From Colwellia sp. C1TZA3 (GTDB taxonomy: Bacteria > Pseudomonadota > Gammaproteobacteria > Enterobacterales > Alteromonadaceae), in contig NZ_VOLS01000012.1 of assembly GCF_007954265.1 (NCBI RefSeq), positions 26,086 through 90,085 on the forward strand: 64,000 nucleotides of DNA, written 5' to 3'. Shown piece by piece: positions 16,601-26,052 of this stretch (its first letter is position 1; the number at the start of each line of letters is the position of its first letter). Under the pieces are notes generated by a model that worked only from the letters and a program-made list of their open reading frames with translations, was not told where the DNA came from and searched no databases. The translations under genes were made by a program, and so were the position numbers.

Positions 16601-18194
16601 GGCTATCGGTCGCAGATAACCATATGTTTTTCTTATTATCACTTGTGAACGTTGTAAATTTGAGTTCTGTTTCGCGATTAAAATAGGAAAACATGTTGGA
16701 ACTCATAGTAAAACAAGCCAGATTCCCCTTCTTATCAATGAACCACAACTTATCTTCTAATAAAATTAGTTTACTATTATCTTGTTGTGTTGATTCTTTT
16801 GCCCATTGGGTATTTTCTGTAAGTTTTCCTGTTGCCGTATAATAATAATATAAGTTACCAGGCTCAGAAGGTGTATTTGGCTCTGTTTTTAACCAAAAGT
16901 TATCTTTTTCATCAACAAGTAGGTGAGAGATGGGTTGGTTATTTTTAATTTTAGCTTGGTGAATTTTTCCAAGTTTGTCAATTTTATTAAGCTGGCCATC
17001 GTCGGTTGTAAACCAAACGATGCCATCAGAGGTCTCGGCAAAGGCATATACTGCTTGACCTGAGTTATTATAATCAAACAAGCCGTGGTGAATTTTTAAT
17101 TGTAAAGAGCTAAACGTATTAATACCACCACCATTAGTACCAATCCACATTTTGTCAGAGCTGTCTTTAAATACTTTTAAAATAAGGTCAAACGATAAAG
17201 AGTTTTCATGTGGTGTACTTTGATAGGCCGTAATTTCACTAGTAAGTAAATTAATACTATTCAAACCGTTTTGTGTGCCTAGCCAGATAGTCGTATCATC
17301 CAGCTGTGCTATAGAACGAACTTTGTTTGAAAGAATTTTTGTTGAACCGTCTAAATTGCTCTCATTATATTGCTTAATGATTTCGTAATCTTTTGAAATG
17401 ATATAAAGGCCATTATCGGTGGCTAACCAATATTGGTTATCAATAAGTTTTAGATCGTACAGAGCATCTGCGTTGAGTTTTAAATTCCATTTATTGTCTT
17501 CGCTTAAAGAGATCGCAAAAGACATTGTGCTATTTGCTAGATATATACCTTTGTCATAAGTACCAAGCCAATAATTACCTTTTTTATCTTGAAAAATAGT
17601 TTTAATTTCTCTTAAAGCGGTATCAAAACCTCGAATTCTTATGCGAGAGAAGTTTTTATTTTTTTGGTCGAATTTATGTAGACCTTCTTTGGTGGATACC
17701 CAAATATTACTTTGTTGGTCTTGATAAATATCCCAAATTTCATTATCTTTAAGCGAGTTACTGTTGTTGGTTTGATGAAAGAAGTTGTCGAAGCTGTCTA
17801 ATTCTTCATTGTAACGGCTTAAACCTTCGTTTGTACCAACCCATAATACATTTGCGTCATCTATAAAGAGTTTGCGAATGAAGTTGCCGGCAATGGAGCT
17901 TGTATTGGTACTATCATGACGATAATAAACGAAATTTTTGCCATCGTAACGATTTAAGCCATCTTGTGTGGCAATCCATATAAAGCCGTTGTTGTCTTGT
18001 ATAATATCGTAAACATAGCTTTGTGATAAACCTTCAGCAATTGAAATGCGCTCAAACTTTAAAGGAGGGCTATTAATAGCGTTTTCTGACGCTAGAACTT
18101 TGTTATAAGGGCATAGCAGAGTCAGTAGAGCTAAGACAGCAAGCGTTAGATGAAATTGAGAAATTAATCTTTTTTTGAAAAGAAGCAAAAGCAC
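13620..18194 (-). CDS. Large sensor: two-component-regulator propeller, Y_Y_Y domain, PAS domains, GGDEF and EAL
   Basis: 1524 residues. A signal-anchor or signal peptide (about 10-35) leads into a periplasmic seven-bladed-type propeller with many short blades (e.g. IIQDNNGFIWIATQDGLNRY, WVGTNEGLSRYN, WLGTQNGLNSI). A Y_Y_Y domain follows (about 730-800, YRLIGLEENWIDAG). One membrane helix lies near 808-828. Two PAS/PAC domains (about 850-970 and 980-1090) precede a diguanylate cyclase domain with RLGGDEF near 1163 and an EAL domain with EALVRF near 1291 and DDFGTGYSS near 1414. An RSQD sequence five residues before GGDEF fits the c-di-GMP inhibitory site. Both catalytic signatures look intact, so synthesis and breakdown of c-di-GMP are both possible. 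The periplasmic ligand is unknown; such propellers often sense polysaccharide fragments. Confidence 0.9.
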   Translation of the reverse strand: MLLLLFKKRLISQFHLTLAVLALLTLLCPYNKVLASENAINSPPLKFERISIAEGLSQSYVYDIIQDNNGFIWIATQDGLNRYDGKNFVYYRHDSTNTSSIAGNFIRKLFIDDANVLWVGTNEGLSRYNEELDSFDNFFHQTNNSNSLKDNEIWDIYQDQQSNIWVSTKEGLHKFDQKNKNFSRIRIRGFDTALREIKTIFQDKKGNYWLGTYDKGIYLANSTMSFAISLSEDNKWNLKLNADALYDLKLIDNQYWLATDNGLYIISKDYEIIKQYNESNLDGSTKILSNKVRSIAQLDDTTIWLGTQNGLNSINLLTSEITAYQSTPHENSLSFDLILKVFKDSSDKMWIGTNGGGINTFSSLQLKIHHGLFDYNNSGQAVYAFAETSDGIVWFTTDDGQLNKIDKLGKIHQAKIKNNQPISHLLVDEKDNFWLKTEPNTPSEPGNLYYYYTATGKLTENTQWAKESTQQDNSKLILLEDKLWFIDKKGNLACFTMSSNMFSYFNRETELKFTTFTSDNKKNIWLSATDSQILKFDTTTSTFKTIIPTYQKNENLNNYTNISTSKSWIWLGSRGEGITLINKSSKKNITINELTGLSNNFIANIIIDNFENAWVSTNKGINAINPRLKTVNSFNQDLQLHDNEFISDSALIAEEEEIIYFGGMNGFLSFLPREILQISQNLPSPVITNILIANKDIPILNNSNDFSLNSSPNKLKLLTLVHKQSQFSLEFVSANVKMPSHLNYRYRLIGLEENWIDAGKNNLRATYTNLNSGDYTFEVQAYDLQNNQKSAIKTLKITIMPPWWLSPSALFFYSLIMLLIFAYILQQIRHKRLYHLQIKLSEERLKLSLWGSGDEMWDWNIKSGKIFRSNIWGILEFPQDGKRNIGADQTNIHQDDIPRVREALNQHMENNSEHFEATYRVKDKDEKWIWVLDRGKVVERDEKNKPSRMTGTLKDISHIKRADERLKLFAKCIENISDAIVIYDRQFTVVDINKAFQHITGKNKLQMQGTLLKFEQYPDSFNQNVKQHLMTKGSWHGEIQSKRDNGEIYSTDFNIDIIRDESGNVSHFVGVFSDITKRKQTEAELRKLANTDTLTGLPNRAYFQANQQKLVNRKIPHALLVFDLDNFKKVNDSLGHEVGDVLLCKVAERIKILGRSQDTVYRLGGDEFSLIVENTNDLHTITHIAKEVLKAIALPLRLKSQEIVLYSSIGIVIYPEDGASPQELLKNADTAMYHAKNTGGNKYQFFSDSMNKTAVKRLQIESLIRHGLKEDLFSVFYQPKIEIATGKISGMEALVRFETPNKGIISPVVFIPVSEETGQIIDIGEIVLRKACFATKKWVDAGLFDGRVAVNLSAVQFTQPNLVAMIADTLKESGLPAKYLELEITEGTVMDSPQKAIDIMLQIRAMGIHLSLDDFGTGYSSLAYLKKFPLNTLKIDKAFVDDIETSEQGRNMVATIVTIAHNLDMQVVAEGVETNQQLSFLSGLRCEQLQGYLYSKPLPKGDFQKYLLSFQITNKSTAFGKNAL

Positions 18195-18390
18195 TAATAC
18201 AACCCTTTTTAGTTAAACCTATACCTGAATGATTTAGCTTATTAGGTATGCCATATATTTTTATTATTTCTGGATGCTAGGCCCTATTACAATGGATGTG
18301 AGGAACTAAGTCAATCTTTGCTGTTATTGTGTTGCGATTGTGTGGTGATATTCTGGTTATTAATCGGATTTCTTGCTTGTGTCGACCAAA

Positions 18391-21222
18391 TTAATATTTT
18401 CTTTGGCATTTTTTCAATAAAAATTCGATATTGTTGTTAATGGTTATGTTTTTCGCCATTTTATCTAACTGTGTTTTGTTTTCATAACTTAATAATGACA
18501 AGTGATCTTTTATCTCTGCACCATGAAAATATTGTTGGAGAAATTCAGCTACATTATCTATTGATAAACTTTTAATAACTGAAATGAGTTTTTGCTTTTG
18601 ATCAAAAGATACTTCTTTATTACAAATAGCGGCCCAATAACGCTGACTTTTAATTCTCAAGTTTGTATCTTTTTCTTGTAACTGGCTGGCTAGGCCAAAT
18701 TGTAAATGCTGCCAGTGCTCAGCAGGCAAATTTTTAATGTAGTTATTTGTTCGAGCGATAAAGTCATTCATTGCCTGAGTTAACGTGACGGAGTCGGTAT
18801 GCGGCGATTGAATATAAAAAGCAATGCCAGGATAGCGATTAATCGGTATGAAACCGACACCCACCAAATAGCCATATTGTTTTTCTGTGCGCATTTCTTG
18901 AAAGAAAATAGGCGACAATAATTGATTAGTTAACATGGTTAAGGCTATTGTGCGCAAATCCTTATTGGGCATGGGATAGTAAAGTAAAGCGGCGTGATCA
19001 TGCGCTGGCAATTCCATTGGTAGCGTTAATGCTCCTAGGCCTTGAAGATCAATACAAGGAATTTGCACTTGGTTGCTTTGCGATAACTTACCGTCAAAAA
19101 TTTGTTTAACCTTGCTAATAATATGGTCAGCAGATTTTCTTGACCAATTGCCATGAATAAGTAAATCGACCGCGGTGTTTTCAAACATACGCGCAACAAA
19201 AATTTCAAACGCTTGAAATTCTATCTTTTCTAGGGCAGCAATTAACGTTTGACTACTGGGACTTTTCGGTTGCATTGTGGCGCTAAGGTGGGCAAATAGT
19301 TGTGAAATTGATTTACTATTTTCTGCATTATGCCAATGAATTAGCAGTTGTTGCTTAAATAATTTGAATTTACTCTGACAGAACTTTCCTTGCATAAGGC
19401 TAGCTAACAGCAAGGGTAATAGTTGCTCTTGTTTTGTACTAATACCGGATAATTTCAGCGTTAGCCCACTCTGATGAGAATATAGGTGATAATGAATACC
19501 TGCTAGTTCGGCGTTGTAATGCTCTTCAATAACCGCGTCGCTATAGAGATCAATAAACAAGCGTGTCATTGCTATTGTGCTAGCATTTTCGATCACGGCT
19601 GGAGAGTCTATAGAGAGATAGATATAGCCCTTAGGGGTATTGAAGCTTGTGTCATGTTTAAACCAAACATTTAAGCCATCCTGATGATAAATTTTTTCAG
19701 GTGGTGTCAGTGAGCTACTTTCTGCATCATCTTCTTTGATCAGCTCAGGCCAAGATACTATATATGGATTTTTATTGGGTAAAAAAAGTTCGTCTATATA
19801 GGGAGCGTTTTGCCATTGCTCAATGTCTTCTGGCTTAATATCGTTGACCGAGTAAGGCACTTGATACCATTTGCTGACGTTGCTATGGGGCTGTTGATGA
19901 ACATTTTTATTGATATAAATAAGACGAATGTTAGTTGCAACCATCAAGTCAAGTAAGGTGTTTAGTGTTGCTTGATGTTGACCTTCCATCACGTAATCAC
20001 CAAAAATGTAATCTTGCTCTGGGTAATGTTGCATATTGATAACAAGTTGGCTGACAGAGTTCAGAGGTGATAGTTTTTCTTGGTAAGAAAATGATAACTC
20101 GGCTAGGGCTTTTTTTTCTTGATAATATTGTTGATTAATTGGCGCTTGTTTAAGTAAATGTAGATATGAAAATATAATACTGACAATGGTCGTTATGTGC
20201 TGTGTACCTAATTCAGACAGCGAGATGCTAATGTTAAAGTCTTTAAAATTAGAGCCATTGATGCCTGAGCCTGCGGTTAAAGCTAGAGCCCACTGTTTAC
20301 TCTTTAATAATGATAAAATGCTACCTGGACCTTCATGACCAATTAAATAGGCCAGAATAGCTTCAGGCTTTTGACGATAAAATTGGTCAATACTTGGCAT
20401 GGCAAAGCTAATGATCAGTTGTTGATCATTTTTAACTGGCTGCACTGTTATTAATTTTTGTTGATGCTGGCTAAGGTAAAGTGGCTCACTAATTTTAGTT
20501 TTAGCAATACCATCAGATTTGACCTTGGAAAAATGCTTATTGGCTAAACTTTCTAATTCGGCGAGCGTTTGTGGCCCTTCTAGCACTAAGGTCATAAAAT
20601 GCGCTTGATAATTTTTTTGAAAAAACTCACACAATTCATCACGTAAATTGTAACCCACTTTGTCTGCTAAAGTTTCACTGCTACCGACAGAAAATTTTGC
20701 GAAAGGGTGAGCTTGATTAATTGTTTCTTTGTGAACGTCGTACAGGCGTCGAATATCGTCTTTAAGCTTGAGTTTGAATTCAGCATCAATGTTCTTGCGT
20801 TCTTTGTTAACAAACTCCTCAGACAGTAGCGGCATAGTAAAAAACTCGCCAAAACGTGCTATTGCTGGGCTGAAATGTTGATAACCAATATCAAAGAAAA
20901 AACAGGTATGTTCTGTTGCTGTCCAAGCGTTATTACTACCACCATGCTGATTAATGAATTTTTGATACTCACTGCCGTCAGGAAAGTTTTTGGTGCCAAG
21001 AAATAGCATGTGCTCAAGAAAATGGGCAAGTCCTTGTCGATGTTCAGGATCATCGAAGTGGCCCACATTAACAGCTAGTGCGGCGGCAGATTTATTTGAT
21101 TCGGGGTTATGGACCAATAAAGCTCTTAAGCCATTGCCTAAGGTCATTGTTTTATAGTGTTTAGTGTCATTCGGGCTTTTTTTCACGGTTGCTCCCGCAC
21201 AATTTATGCTGTAGCTCGGCAT
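18391..21222 (-). CDS. Insulinase-type (M16) zinc metalloprotease
   Basis: 943 residues, the size of pitrilysin/insulin-degrading enzymes. The inverted zinc motif HFLEH is at residues 67-71, with the downstream Glu in KNIDAEFKLK (about 145). The middle and C-terminal halves resemble the inactive M16 repeats; MRTEKQYGYLVGVGF is the typical C-terminal-half motif. No convincing signal peptide is seen at the chosen start, unlike periplasmic E. coli PtrA, so a cytoplasmic location is inferred unless the start is wrong. A further possible start is the Met at residue 26 (MTLGNGLRALLV). The family degrades small peptides of up to about 50 residues. It is a single-gene unit, with sixA divergent. Confidence 0.85.
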   Translation of the reverse strand: MPSYSINCAGATVKKSPNDTKHYKTMTLGNGLRALLVHNPESNKSAAALAVNVGHFDDPEHRQGLAHFLEHMLFLGTKNFPDGSEYQKFINQHGGSNNAWTATEHTCFFFDIGYQHFSPAIARFGEFFTMPLLSEEFVNKERKNIDAEFKLKLKDDIRRLYDVHKETINQAHPFAKFSVGSSETLADKVGYNLRDELCEFFQKNYQAHFMTLVLEGPQTLAELESLANKHFSKVKSDGIAKTKISEPLYLSQHQQKLITVQPVKNDQQLIISFAMPSIDQFYRQKPEAILAYLIGHEGPGSILSLLKSKQWALALTAGSGINGSNFKDFNISISLSELGTQHITTIVSIIFSYLHLLKQAPINQQYYQEKKALAELSFSYQEKLSPLNSVSQLVINMQHYPEQDYIFGDYVMEGQHQATLNTLLDLMVATNIRLIYINKNVHQQPHSNVSKWYQVPYSVNDIKPEDIEQWQNAPYIDELFLPNKNPYIVSWPELIKEDDAESSSLTPPEKIYHQDGLNVWFKHDTSFNTPKGYIYLSIDSPAVIENASTIAMTRLFIDLYSDAVIEEHYNAELAGIHYHLYSHQSGLTLKLSGISTKQEQLLPLLLASLMQGKFCQSKFKLFKQQLLIHWHNAENSKSISQLFAHLSATMQPKSPSSQTLIAALEKIEFQAFEIFVARMFENTAVDLLIHGNWSRKSADHIISKVKQIFDGKLSQSNQVQIPCIDLQGLGALTLPMELPAHDHAALLYYPMPNKDLRTIALTMLTNQLLSPIFFQEMRTEKQYGYLVGVGFIPINRYPGIAFYIQSPHTDSVTLTQAMNDFIARTNNYIKNLPAEHWQHLQFGLASQLQEKDTNLRIKSQRYWAAICNKEVSFDQKQKLISVIKSLSIDNVAEFLQQYFHGAEIKDHLSLLSYENKTQLDKMAKNITINNNIEFLLKKCQRKY

Positions 21223-21421
21223 GACTATGCTCTATTCATAATCATTCTAAATTACCCTAAGGAATAAGGTGAGTCCATTTTATTCTTAATAGTTGTTATA
21301 AAAAGCTAAACAATTCCTTTATTATAGCCGTAATTATTGAGAACTATAGCTAAACTACTTGAATATGCCTGACTCATATTGTCTGGATATACGATCAAGT
21401 CGTGTTGAAATTAAGGTGTTT

Positions 21422-21901
21422 ATGCAAATTTTCGTTATGCGTCACGGACAAGCTGAAATGGTTGCGCCGTCTGATGCACTTAGACCATTAACTGAAAACG
21501 GCGTCAAAGAAGCCAAAATTATGGGACAATGGTTATTAGAAAATAGTCTGATATTTGATTGTATTTTTGTTAGCCCATATTTACGCGCACAACAAACGGC
21601 AGATGCTGTAATTAGCCAGTTAGGTCAGGTAGCTAATAGGCAAACGTTAAGTATTATTACGCCAGAAGATAGTGCTAAAGATGTTCATGATTATCTTGAT
21701 GCCGTTTGCGCTGTTGAGCAATACCAGAAAATATTATTAGTGTCGCATATGCCTTTGGTGAGCTACTTGGTGGCTCAACTGACCAGTGATAACACTATGC
21801 CAATATTTCAAACTGGCTCAGTAGCGCAAATTGACTATGATACCGATCAAATGCATGGCGAACTTATTAGGTTAATGTCACCTAGTGAAAGTACTACCTA
21901 A
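21422..21901 (+). CDS. sixA: Phosphohistidine phosphatase SixA
   Basis: 159 residues from the ATG at 21422, which is preceded by AAGGTG. The frame is open for 21 more codons upstream, but the family begins right at MQIFVMRHGQAE. The RHG motif (R7-H8-G9) carries the nucleophilic His of the histidine phosphatase superfamily; the second His is in LLVSHMPLVSYL and an Arg is in SPYLRAQQTAD. SixA removes phosphate from phosphohistidine proteins; in E. coli it acts on the nitrogen-type PTS protein PtsP/NPr. Between the M16 protease (divergent) and smrB (convergent). Confidence 0.9.
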   Translation: MQIFVMRHGQAEMVAPSDALRPLTENGVKEAKIMGQWLLENSLIFDCIFVSPYLRAQQTADAVISQLGQVANRQTLSIITPEDSAKDVHDYLDAVCAVEQYQKILLVSHMPLVSYLVAQLTSDNTMPIFQTGSVAQIDYDTDQMHGELIRLMSPSESTT

Positions 21902-21975
21902 TGAACTTTAGGGCTAGGTTGCCATTATACTTTTTGACCTTGTTTTTTGATCTAATAGCCCGTTGAGCCTTGAGG

Positions 21976-22518
21976 TTAATCAGTACTAAACTTGTCTTTT
22001 AGTTCGACTAAAACCAGTATGGCGCCATTGCCGCCCCATTCTAGTGGCGCTTGATGAAAAGCCATCACATCAGGGTGTTGTACTAACCAGTGCGGCACTT
22101 TAGTTTTTAATATACCGCCACCTAAACCATGAACGATACAAACACATTGCGCGTGTTCTTTTTCGCAAGCGGCTAGTAATGCGGCGATTTCACGTTTTGA
22201 TTGGTGCTGATCAAGGCCGTGTAGGTCTAAAATTAAGTCAGGGACGTATTGACCACGGCGTAAATTTTTAGCTTCAAAACTATCAACACCATCACGAACA
22301 TACTTTAGCGGACCGTTAAGATTCAGCGCAGGTTCAAATTCATCAGAGAAATGAAACTCAGCTAGGGCTTTTTTATCTTTTTGTTTTGCTAAAGAGTTTT
22401 TCTGCTTGCTGGTTCTTTTTACCGGGTGTATTCTGTCCTGCACCATAGGTTTTACCTTACCTATGGCATCTTTAAATAAATTTTTTTCTTCCACATTTGG
22501 CACGTATTTGAATTTCAT
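21976..22518 (-). CDS. smrB: Endonuclease SmrB (Smr domain ribosome rescue factor)
   Basis: 180 residues, matching SmrB length. The N-terminal helix-rich part carries basic residues (HPVKRTSKQKNSLAKQKDKK). The Smr domain occupies about 90-175 with the motifs LDLHGLDQ and VHGLGGGILK and the conserved end of type GGNGAILVLVE. In E. coli, SmrB is recruited to collided ribosomes and cleaves mRNA between them. It is divergent from prmB with 86 nt between starts, a common arrangement in gammaproteobacteria. Confidence 0.92.
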   Translation of the reverse strand: MKFKYVPNVEEKNLFKDAIGKVKPMVQDRIHPVKRTSKQKNSLAKQKDKKALAEFHFSDEFEPALNLNGPLKYVRDGVDSFEAKNLRRGQYVPDLILDLHGLDQHQSKREIAALLAACEKEHAQCVCIVHGLGGGILKTKVPHWLVQHPDVMAFHQAPLEWGGNGAILVLVELKDKFSTD

Positions 22519-22604
22519 TTATTAAGTCTAAAAACATCGACGAACAATAACAAGTGAAAGTATAATAAAAAACAAGTGTTATGATAATAAAACCTGAGGA
22601 AAAC

Positions 22605-23537
22605 GTGGAAATAATAAATTTTGCAGAGGTAAGCGAGCAATTGCATACGGTTAATGATTATGTGCGTTTTGGTGCTAGTCAGTTTAATCAGGCTGAGTTG
22701 TATTTTGGTCATGGTACAAACAATGCTTGGCATGAAGCGCTTATTTTGGTGATGCATCAACTGGCTTTACCGCAAGAAATATCCAATGATCTTATGCAAT
22801 GTCGTTTGGTATCCCAAGAGCGAATAGCGATTTTACAGTTGTTTGAGCGGCGAATTGTTGAAGGGCTACCTGCGGCATATTTAACCAATCAAGCGATGTT
22901 TTGCGGCTTACCGTTTTATGTCGATGAACGGGTGCTAGTGCCACGTTCGCCAATAGGTGAGTTAATCGATAATAAATTTTCCGGTTTAATTGAGCATGCG
23001 CCAAAGCAAATTTTAGATTTATGCACTGGTAGTGGCTGTATTGCCATTGCCTGCGCTGTTGCGTTTCCTGAAGCAGAAGTTGATGCGGCAGACCTCTCAA
23101 TTGATGCGCTCAATGTCGCACAGATCAATATTGAAGGTCATGGTTTATCAGCACAAGTTATGCCAATTGAATCTGACGTTTTTTCTGGCGTGGTAGGGCA
23201 ACGCTATGACTTAATAGTGACAAACCCACCTTATGTTGATCAAGAAGATGTCGATGCATTGCCGCAAGAATATTTACACGAGCCAGTAATGGGCTTAGGC
23301 AGTGGTTTTGATGGCTTAGATATCGTACGAAAAATTTTGGCGCAAGCCGCGAGTCACCTGCACGATAATGGTGTATTGATTTGTGAAGTGGGCAATTCAC
23401 AAATCCATTTAAGTGCTGCTTTTCCAAACGTGCCATTTCAGTGGCTAGCGTTTGAACGAGGTGGCCATGGCGTGTTTCGCTTAACTAAAGCACAACTAGA
23501 AAATCATCAGCAAGATTTTCAGACAATAAATAATTAA
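22605..23537 (+). CDS. prmB: 50S ribosomal protein uL3 N5-glutamine methyltransferase PrmB
   Basis: 310 residues from the GTG at 22605, the same length as E. coli PrmB. The first 22 residues then align without gaps with the E. coli start, and TGAGGA lies five bases upstream. The ATG at 22581 would add eight unrelated residues. The SAM-binding domain has LDLCTGSGCIAIA, and the substrate-glutamine motif NPPY lies in VTNPPYVDQED. FGASQFNQAELYFGHGTNNA in the N-terminal helical domain is PrmB-type rather than PrmC. It methylates a glutamine of ribosomal protein L3. Followed by aroC, as in many relatives. Confidence 0.93.
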   Translation: MEIINFAEVSEQLHTVNDYVRFGASQFNQAELYFGHGTNNAWHEALILVMHQLALPQEISNDLMQCRLVSQERIAILQLFERRIVEGLPAAYLTNQAMFCGLPFYVDERVLVPRSPIGELIDNKFSGLIEHAPKQILDLCTGSGCIAIACAVAFPEAEVDAADLSIDALNVAQINIEGHGLSAQVMPIESDVFSGVVGQRYDLIVTNPPYVDQEDVDALPQEYLHEPVMGLGSGFDGLDIVRKILAQAASHLHDNGVLICEVGNSQIHLSAAFPNVPFQWLAFERGGHGVFRLTKAQLENHQQDFQTINN

Positions 23538-23576
23538 TACCAAACAGCTGCTTAGAGTAGTTTGTTAGGCACTCTG

Positions 23577-23604
23577 ATACCAATTGATTAAGCGATTTGG
23601 TATC
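23577..23604. repeat. Short palindromic element between prmB and aroC
   Basis: Arms GATACCAA and TTTGGTATC flank a central TTGATTAAGCGA. The TACCAA end is shared with the 155-bp MITE-like repeats elsewhere in the window, so this may be a minimal relative. It lies just upstream of the aroC start and may fold in the transcript. Confidence 0.5.
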
Positions 23605-23631
23605 TCATCATTTTTTACGGGTAGATTCATT

Positions 23632-24723
23632 ATGTCAGGTAATACTTTTGGTAAGCTATTTACGGTTACTTCATTTGGTGAAAGCCACGGGTTAGGCTTA
23701 GGAGCGATTATTGATGGTTGTCCTCCGGGTGTAGAACTTAGCGAGGCTGATTTACAACTTGACCTTGATCGCCGCCGACCGGGCACCTCACGCTTTACCA
23801 CCGCGCGCCGAGAGGCGGACGAAGTCAAAATAATGTCGGGTGTTTTTGAAGGTAAAACTACCGGCACACCTATTGGTTTATTAATTGAAAACACCGACCA
23901 ACGTTCGCAAGATTATGGTGATATCGCCAAGACATTTCGTCCAGGACATGCGGATTATACTTACTGGCAAAAATATGGCATTCGTGATTACCGTGGTGGT
24001 GGTCGCTCTTCTGCCCGTGAAACCGCAATGCGTGTGGCGGCTGGTGCGGTAGCAAAAAAATATTTAAAACAGAAGTTCGGTATCACTATTCAAGCTTGTG
24101 TCACTCAAATTGGTGAAGTATGTGCTGACAATATTGATTGGAATATTGTTGAAGAAAATCCATTTTTCTTTCCTGATGCGAATAAACTTGAACAATTAGA
24201 TGAATTGTTACGCGGCATTATGCGTAAAAAAGACTCTATCGGCGCTAAGTTGATGGTAGTAGCGAATAATGTGCCGGTGGGTTTAGGTGAACCTATTTTT
24301 GATCGTTTAGACGCAGATATTGCACACGCATTAATGGGTATTAACGCCGTGAAAGCGGTAGAAGTTGGCGATGGCTTTGCTGTGGTTAATCAAAAAGGCT
24401 CTGAGCACAGAGATGAGTTAACGCCTGAGGGTTTTGCGTCAAATCATGCTGGCGGTGTTTTAGGGGGGATATCTTCAGGCCAACCTATTGTTGCGTCGAT
24501 TGCCTTAAAGCCAACCTCTAGTATCGGTGTTAGTGGTAAAACAGTTGATCTAGCGGGTAAGTCTGCCGATATTGTGACCAAAGGCCGTCATGATCCTTGT
24601 GTCGGTATTCGTGCGGTACCAATTGCTGAAGCCATGTTAGCCTTGACCTTGATGGATCATTACTTGAGACATCGTGCACAAAATATGGATGTAATTTGTC
24701 AAACGCCAGATATTGAACGTTAA
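23632..24723 (+). CDS. aroC: Chorismate synthase
   Basis: 363 residues from the ATG at 23632 ([20 protein letters not shown]), which is the canonical AroC start; the frame is open 16 codons further upstream. Family signatures are [18 protein letters not shown] near the start, then [27 protein letters not shown] (split by active-site residues) and the C-terminal [14 protein letters not shown]. It catalyses the last shikimate step, EPSP to chorismate, using reduced FMN, and so supplies aromatic amino acids, folate and ubiquinone precursors. Likely co-transcribed with prmB upstream and the MFS gene downstream. Confidence 0.96.
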   Translation: MSGNTFGKLFTVTSFGESHGLGLGAIIDGCPPGVELSEADLQLDLDRRRPGTSRFTTARREADEVKIMSGVFEGKTTGTPIGLLIENTDQRSQDYGDIAKTFRPGHADYTYWQKYGIRDYRGGGRSSARETAMRVAAGAVAKKYLKQKFGITIQACVTQIGEVCADNIDWNIVEENPFFFPDANKLEQLDELLRGIMRKKDSIGAKLMVVANNVPVGLGEPIFDRLDADIAHALMGINAVKAVEVGDGFAVVNQKGSEHRDELTPEGFASNHAGGVLGGISSGQPIVASIALKPTSSIGVSGKTVDLAGKSADIVTKGRHDPCVGIRAVPIAEAMLALTLMDHYLRHRAQNMDVICQTPDIER

Positions 24724-24762
24724 GCTTGCGGTTAAATACCCAAGTGATGGTAGGCTAACCTA

Positions 24763-25932
24763 GTGGCTTCAAAACAATTCATGCGTTTGTCGACAAATTA
24801 TTTTTGGTATTTTGGTCTCTTAGGTTTAATCGTACCTTTTTTGGCTGTATTTCTTGATGCCAGAGGTTTTACCTCGCTAGAAATTGGCGAAATATTAGCG
24901 GTGATCACCGCAACAAAAATAGTAGCGCCGTCATTATGGGCGCAACTTGCTGACAAGTCAGGTCAACAACTAACGATAGTAAAAGTAGGTTCATTACTTT
25001 CATTGCTTTGTTTTAGTTTGATTATTTGGACATTCAGTTACTGGCCATTAATGTTTAGTTTGGCAATGTTTAGTCTCTTTATCACTTCAATTTTACCGCA
25101 AATTGAAGTGATGACCCTTAACTCTATTCGCAAAAGTGCAAAAATATATGCCCGTATTCGTTTATGGGGCAGTATCGGTTTTGTCATTGTTGCTATGCTC
25201 AGTGGTGAACTGATTGAGCGTTATTCTGCCGAAGCCTTTAGTTATATTGGTATTGTTATATTAGTAGGGCTTTTTATCTCAACATTGCTTAATAAGCAAC
25301 CTCGGATAGCCAAAAAAACCTCCATTAACAGTGTTTCTATTAAAGCTAAAGTGTTCAACCGTAACTTTTTGTTATTCTTTTTCGCGGGCTTAATGTTGCA
25401 AATGAGCTTTGGCCCTTATTATGTTTTTTTTGCTTTATACCTTAAGAATTTAGCTTACTCGGGATTTTTAATCGGCATTTTTATCGCTATTGGTGTGGTG
25501 GCTGAAATTGGGGTTTTTGTTTTTGCCGCTATTTTCTTTAAGAGTTTCTCGCTAAAAACTTTAATTAGCATGAGCATATTATTGACGGCATTACGTTGGT
25601 TTGTTGTGGGACATTTTGCCAATAGCGATATGGCACTGGCATTCTCCCAACTGATCCACGCACTAAGTTTTGGTTTATACCATAGTGCCAGTATTAGCTT
25701 TATTCAACAGCACTTTAACGCGAACCAACAGAGTCGAGGTCAAGCGATTTATATCGGTGGGGTTTATGGTGTTGGTGGTGCGATTGGTGCCTATGTAGCG
25801 GGCTTATTATGGCAAGAGGGTATTGGCGCAGTGATAACCTTTGATTTTGCGGCGATTACCGCATTGATTGGCGGGATTTTAGCGCTATTTTTGCGTAATA
25901 AACCTATCAAGCGAGACGTTAGCCGTGTCTGA
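24763..25932 (+). CDS. MFS transporter, HcaT/PPP family (3-phenylpropionate permease-like)
   Basis: 389 residues from the GTG at 24763; an ATG six codons later is possible but has no ribosome site. About 12 membrane helices. Family features include the N-terminal WYFGLLGLIVPFLAVFLDARG, an RIRLWGSIGFVIV block after helix 4 and LRWFVVGHF after helix 8, as in E. coli HcaT. Many relatives carry this gene next to aroC; the real substrate is not known and need not be phenylpropionate. A strong hairpin terminator follows. Confidence 0.85.
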   Translation: MASKQFMRLSTNYFWYFGLLGLIVPFLAVFLDARGFTSLEIGEILAVITATKIVAPSLWAQLADKSGQQLTIVKVGSLLSLLCFSLIIWTFSYWPLMFSLAMFSLFITSILPQIEVMTLNSIRKSAKIYARIRLWGSIGFVIVAMLSGELIERYSAEAFSYIGIVILVGLFISTLLNKQPRIAKKTSINSVSIKAKVFNRNFLLFFFAGLMLQMSFGPYYVFFALYLKNLAYSGFLIGIFIAIGVVAEIGVFVFAAIFFKSFSLKTLISMSILLTALRWFVVGHFANSDMALAFSQLIHALSFGLYHSASISFIQQHFNANQQSRGQAIYIGGVYGVGGAIGAYVAGLLWQEGIGAVITFDFAAITALIGGILALFLRNKPIKRDVSRV

Positions 25933-25976
25933 TTTATTCGCAATAAGAAAAAGCGTCAGGTTTGATTTACTCATAA

Positions 25977-26012
25977 TAAAAAAGCTAGCAGTTTTATCTG
26001 CTAGCTTTTTTA
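25977..26012 (+). terminator. Rho-independent terminator after the MFS gene
   Basis: Stem AAAAGCTAGCAG / CTGCTAGCTTTT with a short loop, flanked by A and T runs. It could work in both directions and separates the plus-strand aroC unit from the MITE pair and lipA. Confidence 0.85.
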
Positions 26013-26052
26013 TTTTGTATCGTTAAGGTGAATTAACTTAGCGATATGATCT

